Source of the DNA: Branchiostoma floridae
Lineage: Eukaryota; Chordata; Leptocardii; Amphioxiformes; Branchiostomatidae
NCBI RefSeq assembly: GCF_000003815.2
Contig: NC_049990.1
Coordinates: 22,140,880 to 22,173,632, forward strand
Direction: 5' to 3'
DNA: 32,753 nt
Position numbers and translations under genes: made by a program. The stretch's first letter is position 1; every line of letters begins with the position of its first letter. Below the pieces are notes generated by a model. It had not been told where the DNA came from and did not search any database. It saw nothing but the letters and a program-made list of their open reading frames with translations. Below, one piece after another: positions 30,196 to 32,753 of this stretch.

Positions 30196-30774
30196 CGAGG
30201 GGCGTGCAATAAGTAATGGTCCTGACCCACTTCCAGTTGTCTGATCTAAATGAAATTTTGTATGTGTAATACTTCATATCTCTATGGGTTATGTTGCAAA
30301 AGACAGCTCTGAACTAATTGTGGTTTCTGATTTACTGGTGTTTGAACTTAGTCAGGTGCGAAATGGACCAGGTGTGAAATGGAACCAGTTGAGTGTCGCG
30401 CAGTGATCCGGTTTTTTGTATTTGAAAGGACGCACACCAAAGAAGACTTTTGATGAAATAAATGAAACTTATGGTGATGATGCCCCATCATATGACCTTG
30501 TAAAACGCTGGCATCCTGAATTCAAACGTGGCTGGAAGTCTGTGGAAACAGCTCCCAGACCTGGTCGTCCCTCTTGTGCCATTGATGAGGCATCAGTTTG
30601 AGGACCAACCTGGGGTGTCCTACAAAATCGGTGTCCAGAGCTGCATCAAACGATGGGAGAAATGCATAACTCTGGGTGATTCCTATGAAGAGAAAGACTA
30701 ATAACTGTGCCAAGTTTCATTAATCTCCTGCTATGGGAAATGGGTCAGGACCATTACTAATTGCACGCCCCTCG
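30196..30774 (+). mobile_element. Internally deleted mariner element, 579 bp
   Basis: The terminal inverted repeats begin CGAGGGGCGTGCAATAAGTA and match the complement of the right end over 39 bp with two mismatches. TA lies on both sides (30194-30195 and 30775-30776), the Tc1/mariner target duplication. Autonomous mariners are about 1.3 kb. Here the two ends of the transposase gene survive and the middle is missing, so the element is nonautonomous. The ends look intact, so it could have been mobilised in trans. Confidence 0.96.
30379..30701 (+). pseudogene. Mariner transposase remnant: N- and C-terminal ends only
   Basis: From ATG 30379 the first codons match the mariner N-terminus. A six-T run at 30412-30417 then shifts the frame by one base. 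The next frame carries the helix-turn-helix region with GDDAPSYDLVKRW, EFKRG and PRPGRPS motifs typical of mariner transposases, and stops at TGA 30599-30601. A third frame holds the family C-terminal end (IKRWEKCITLGDSYEEK) up to TAA 30699-30701. The central DDD catalytic domain, normally about 200 residues, is absent. The product cannot be functional. Confidence 0.92.
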
Positions 30775-30776
30775 TA

Positions 30777-31339
30777 TGTTGTTGCCAAGGGGTACGGATA
30801 CAGAAATGGTACTTAACGTTAACAAACGTTTGTATGCATGATTTCCGCACAAAATGACCCATTGAGTAAGATTTGATGGGTTGCTACTTGGGAATATCCT
30901 ATATTGAAGGTCCTTGAAGCTATCTTAGTTCATTAACGCAGGTAGTTGGTTAATGAGTTTTTCCTTCGGCTAGGAATGTCCCCATACCGTGTAACGGCCA
31001 TAGCATAAGGGTAAAGCTGTCCTAGCCATTTAGGCATGGAATGAAGGATACCCTATTAAGTTACATGGTCTTCTAAAAGACAAGTCACATAATTCTTTAA
31101 CTCAAATCTTCTTCTAACCAATGTAAAGTTTGCTACTCTAATCGTATCTAACGTCTTAGTTGCCAAACGTGTCTTTATAGACTATATTACTATGTGGAGC
31201 ATTGACTGGAAGTTATTAAGCCTACATGGTCCTATAATATCCGACACACCTTATTTTCAACTGTAACCTACTTCAGACCAGTAAATCTTTTATTCTAGTT
31301 GAACAGAATACCTTGAGGTTCGGAATCGTGTCTTTCACG
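30777..31339. other. Noncoding stretch, no gene recognised
   Basis: AT-rich, with no coding frame or repeat recognised before the N gap at 31340. Confidence 0.4.
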
Positions 31340-31472
31340 NNNNNNNNNNNNNNNNNNNNNNNNNNNNNNNNNNNNNNNNNNNNNNNNNNNNNNNNNNNNN
31401 NNNNNNNNNNNNNNNNNNNNNNNNNNNNNNNNNNNNNNNNNNNNNNNNNNNNNNNNNNNNNNNNNNNNNNNN
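31340..31472. other. Assembly gap, 133 N
   Basis: Run of N. It truncates the open frame that begins immediately after it. Confidence 0.99.
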
Positions 31473-31742
31473 GTCAAGCTCGCCATTTTAAAGATCAGAG
31501 GTCGTACTGTACTCAGTCAAATTGATGACACAGCCCGCGGCTATATAGACCGAACTTCAACAGCCCATCTACGCTTGACTTCTGTACCCTTGGGCAACAG
31601 ACTTATTGGTACTGAACTTCTTTTTCTGGTATTCAAAAGCAAACGACTTATCGACCGTCGTCAACCCATATCCATCAACTCCAGACACTCACTTAAGCCT
31701 TTCCTTAGGTCTTTGTATCTCACTGTTTTGATACGTTCTTAG
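31473..31742 (+). CDS. Unidentified open frame truncated by N gap (89 codons)
   Basis: Open from the first base after the gap to TAG at 31740-31742, with no required ATG. The residue mix is balanced (basic and aliphatic, for example the segment SVPLGNRLIGTELLFLVFKS), with a more basic C-terminal part. No domain is recognised. A frame of this length can occur by chance in this much sequence. Similar protein-like pieces follow at 31928-32056, 32281-32382, 32483-32690 and 32611-32753 in other plus-strand frames, which favours a decayed or error-laden gene over a single intact one. Confidence 0.3.
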   Translation, partial: VKLAILKIRGRTVLSQIDDTARGYIDRTSTAHLRLTSVPLGNRLIGTELLFLVFKSKRLIDRRQPISINSRHSLKPFLRSLYLTVLIRS

Positions 31743-32382
31743 AAAACGCTTAAAGTTTGAGAAGATGAACTGTTGGTACCATTCGGGTCACGTCTTCGGA
31801 TTACGTCTGAGAAAGGCGTGGCGGTAGGAAGCGTTATCTCACGTGGTGGTAGATAGCACTGGTCTCTTTGTAATGAAGGGCTTAAGCTTTAAGTACTCCA
31901 TTACGAGGACTCCGTAGCCCGTAGTAAAACTGCCCAGCTCTATCGCACTCCACCGACCGTTTTGAATTTCACGGTGAACACGAGATTGTGATTGAAGTTG
32001 ACTTCTTGAATGCTGTGGCGAAAGGTTATGACGAAAAGCCATCGCTGCCTTCTTAATATTTCCTCTTTATAACTAGAGGATTAAACAAGTTCATGGTAAT
32101 GTTTTCCCGTTACCAACGAAGATACATCGTCTGTAAAAGAGTTTTCAAACAAGAAAAAAGGTCAGGGTATAAGCAGACTTGCACCATCGTTCAACAAATA
32201 CGGCTTTCAATATTTGCGTCGCACTCTATCCAATGTCAGGTCACTTATACGTCAGTCCAGCATTGTCATACTGTGATTAAACTGTCGTCAAGCGCCCATC
32301 CTATTACTATGAGCCCTTGTCAGTGAGAATTGATAACATTATCCACCACCTCGTGGCCAACCAATTCATCTTTAAGCGCCTT
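31743..32382 (+). pseudogene. Protein-like open pieces in shifting frames
   Basis: Short plus-strand segments without stops: about 31849-31917, 31928-32056 (ends TAA; polar, acidic, containing EFHGEHEIVIEVDFLNAV) and 32281-32382 (runs into the next N gap; contains RIDNIIHHLVANQFIFKRL). Frames differ and stops lie between, so either the locus is a pseudogene, the sequence has indel errors, or introns separate exons. No family is recognised and I make no functional claim. Confidence 0.25.
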
Positions 32383-32482
32383 NNNNNNNNNNNNNNNNNN
32401 NNNNNNNNNNNNNNNNNNNNNNNNNNNNNNNNNNNNNNNNNNNNNNNNNNNNNNNNNNNNNNNNNNNNNNNNNNNNNNNNNN
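32383..32482. other. Assembly gap, 100 N
   Basis: Run of exactly 100 N, the usual placeholder for a gap of unknown size. Confidence 0.99.
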
Positions 32483-32753
32483 TGACCCCATCTCTTCTGT
32501 GCCCGATCTCCTTAACAAAAACTTCCATAGTTATCTTCAGCTTGTTTTCGTGACACAAATTCATCTTGACGTGGCAATCTCCGAAAGCTACAATCGATGT
32601 TACATTGAGTGTAGCCCTGTGTCAATCAGAACGCTTGTGGTTCGACCTCCGACAACATCGTCATCTTCTACACAATGGAAGGTCTGTTGATAAAGGGTAT
32701 TACACCCAGAGGCAAATACAACTGTAAAGACACATTCGGGGAAGTAATTTTCT
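32483..32753 (+). pseudogene. Protein-like open pieces at the window edge
   Basis: One plus-strand frame is open from the gap to TGA at 32688-32690 and ends in a Ser/Thr-rich tail. Another opens after a TAG at about 32608-32610 and continues to the window end (contains NIVIFYTMEGLLIKGITPRG). The second reads more like protein in its last 40 codons, suggesting a frame change near 32620-32650. It continues outside the window. Identity unknown. Confidence 0.25.

Overview
The window looks like animal nuclear DNA from a draft assembly. It has large AT-rich intergenic spaces, decayed transposons, microsatellites and three N gaps (24920-25154, 31340-31472, 32383-32482). The best fit is a cephalochordate (amphioxus, Branchiostoma). 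This is inferred from an intronless alpha2-adrenergic-like amine receptor, from a tRNA-derived SINE whose body resembles ones I associate with amphioxus, and from dense small DNA-transposon relics. I cannot confirm the species.

The one secure gene is a single-exon 448-residue aminergic GPCR at 4972-6318 (+). All family landmarks are intact, and a candidate 3' splice site at 4556-4557 suggests a spliced 5' UTR. About 370 bp past its stop lies an old tandem duplication of about 771 bp (6693-8234). A second, weak gene start is proposed at 23526-23712: TATA box, short leader, ATG, then a splice donor. The last 1.3 kb (31473-32753) has protein-like open segments in shifting plus-strand frames that I cannot identify.

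The rest is mostly mobile DNA. From left to right: a pair of tandem 46-bp hairpins (1355-1469); a tRNA-SINE apparently nested in a MITE (1585-2042); three more copies of that MITE (3866-4099, 16828-17074, 17509-17753); a different MITE in two opposite-facing copies (8951-9120, 18766-18942); a 203-bp tandem repeat (11675-12378); a 27-bp-arm hairpin (19212-19288); two nonautonomous DNA transposons lying end to end and sharing a TTA (20034-20955 and 20959-22075); a 4.3-kb structure with arms of about 0.93 kb in inverted orientation (25155-29425) that encloses a decayed transposase-like segment; and an internally deleted mariner with intact ends and TA duplication (30196-30774).

The most interesting observation is that the four short MITEs and the 922-bp element share one terminal architecture and a TTA preference. 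They look like divergent nonautonomous branches of one DNA-transposon lineage, plausibly PIF/Harbinger-like by target site. No autonomous partner is visible here. No CRISPR array, operon or other prokaryotic system is present.
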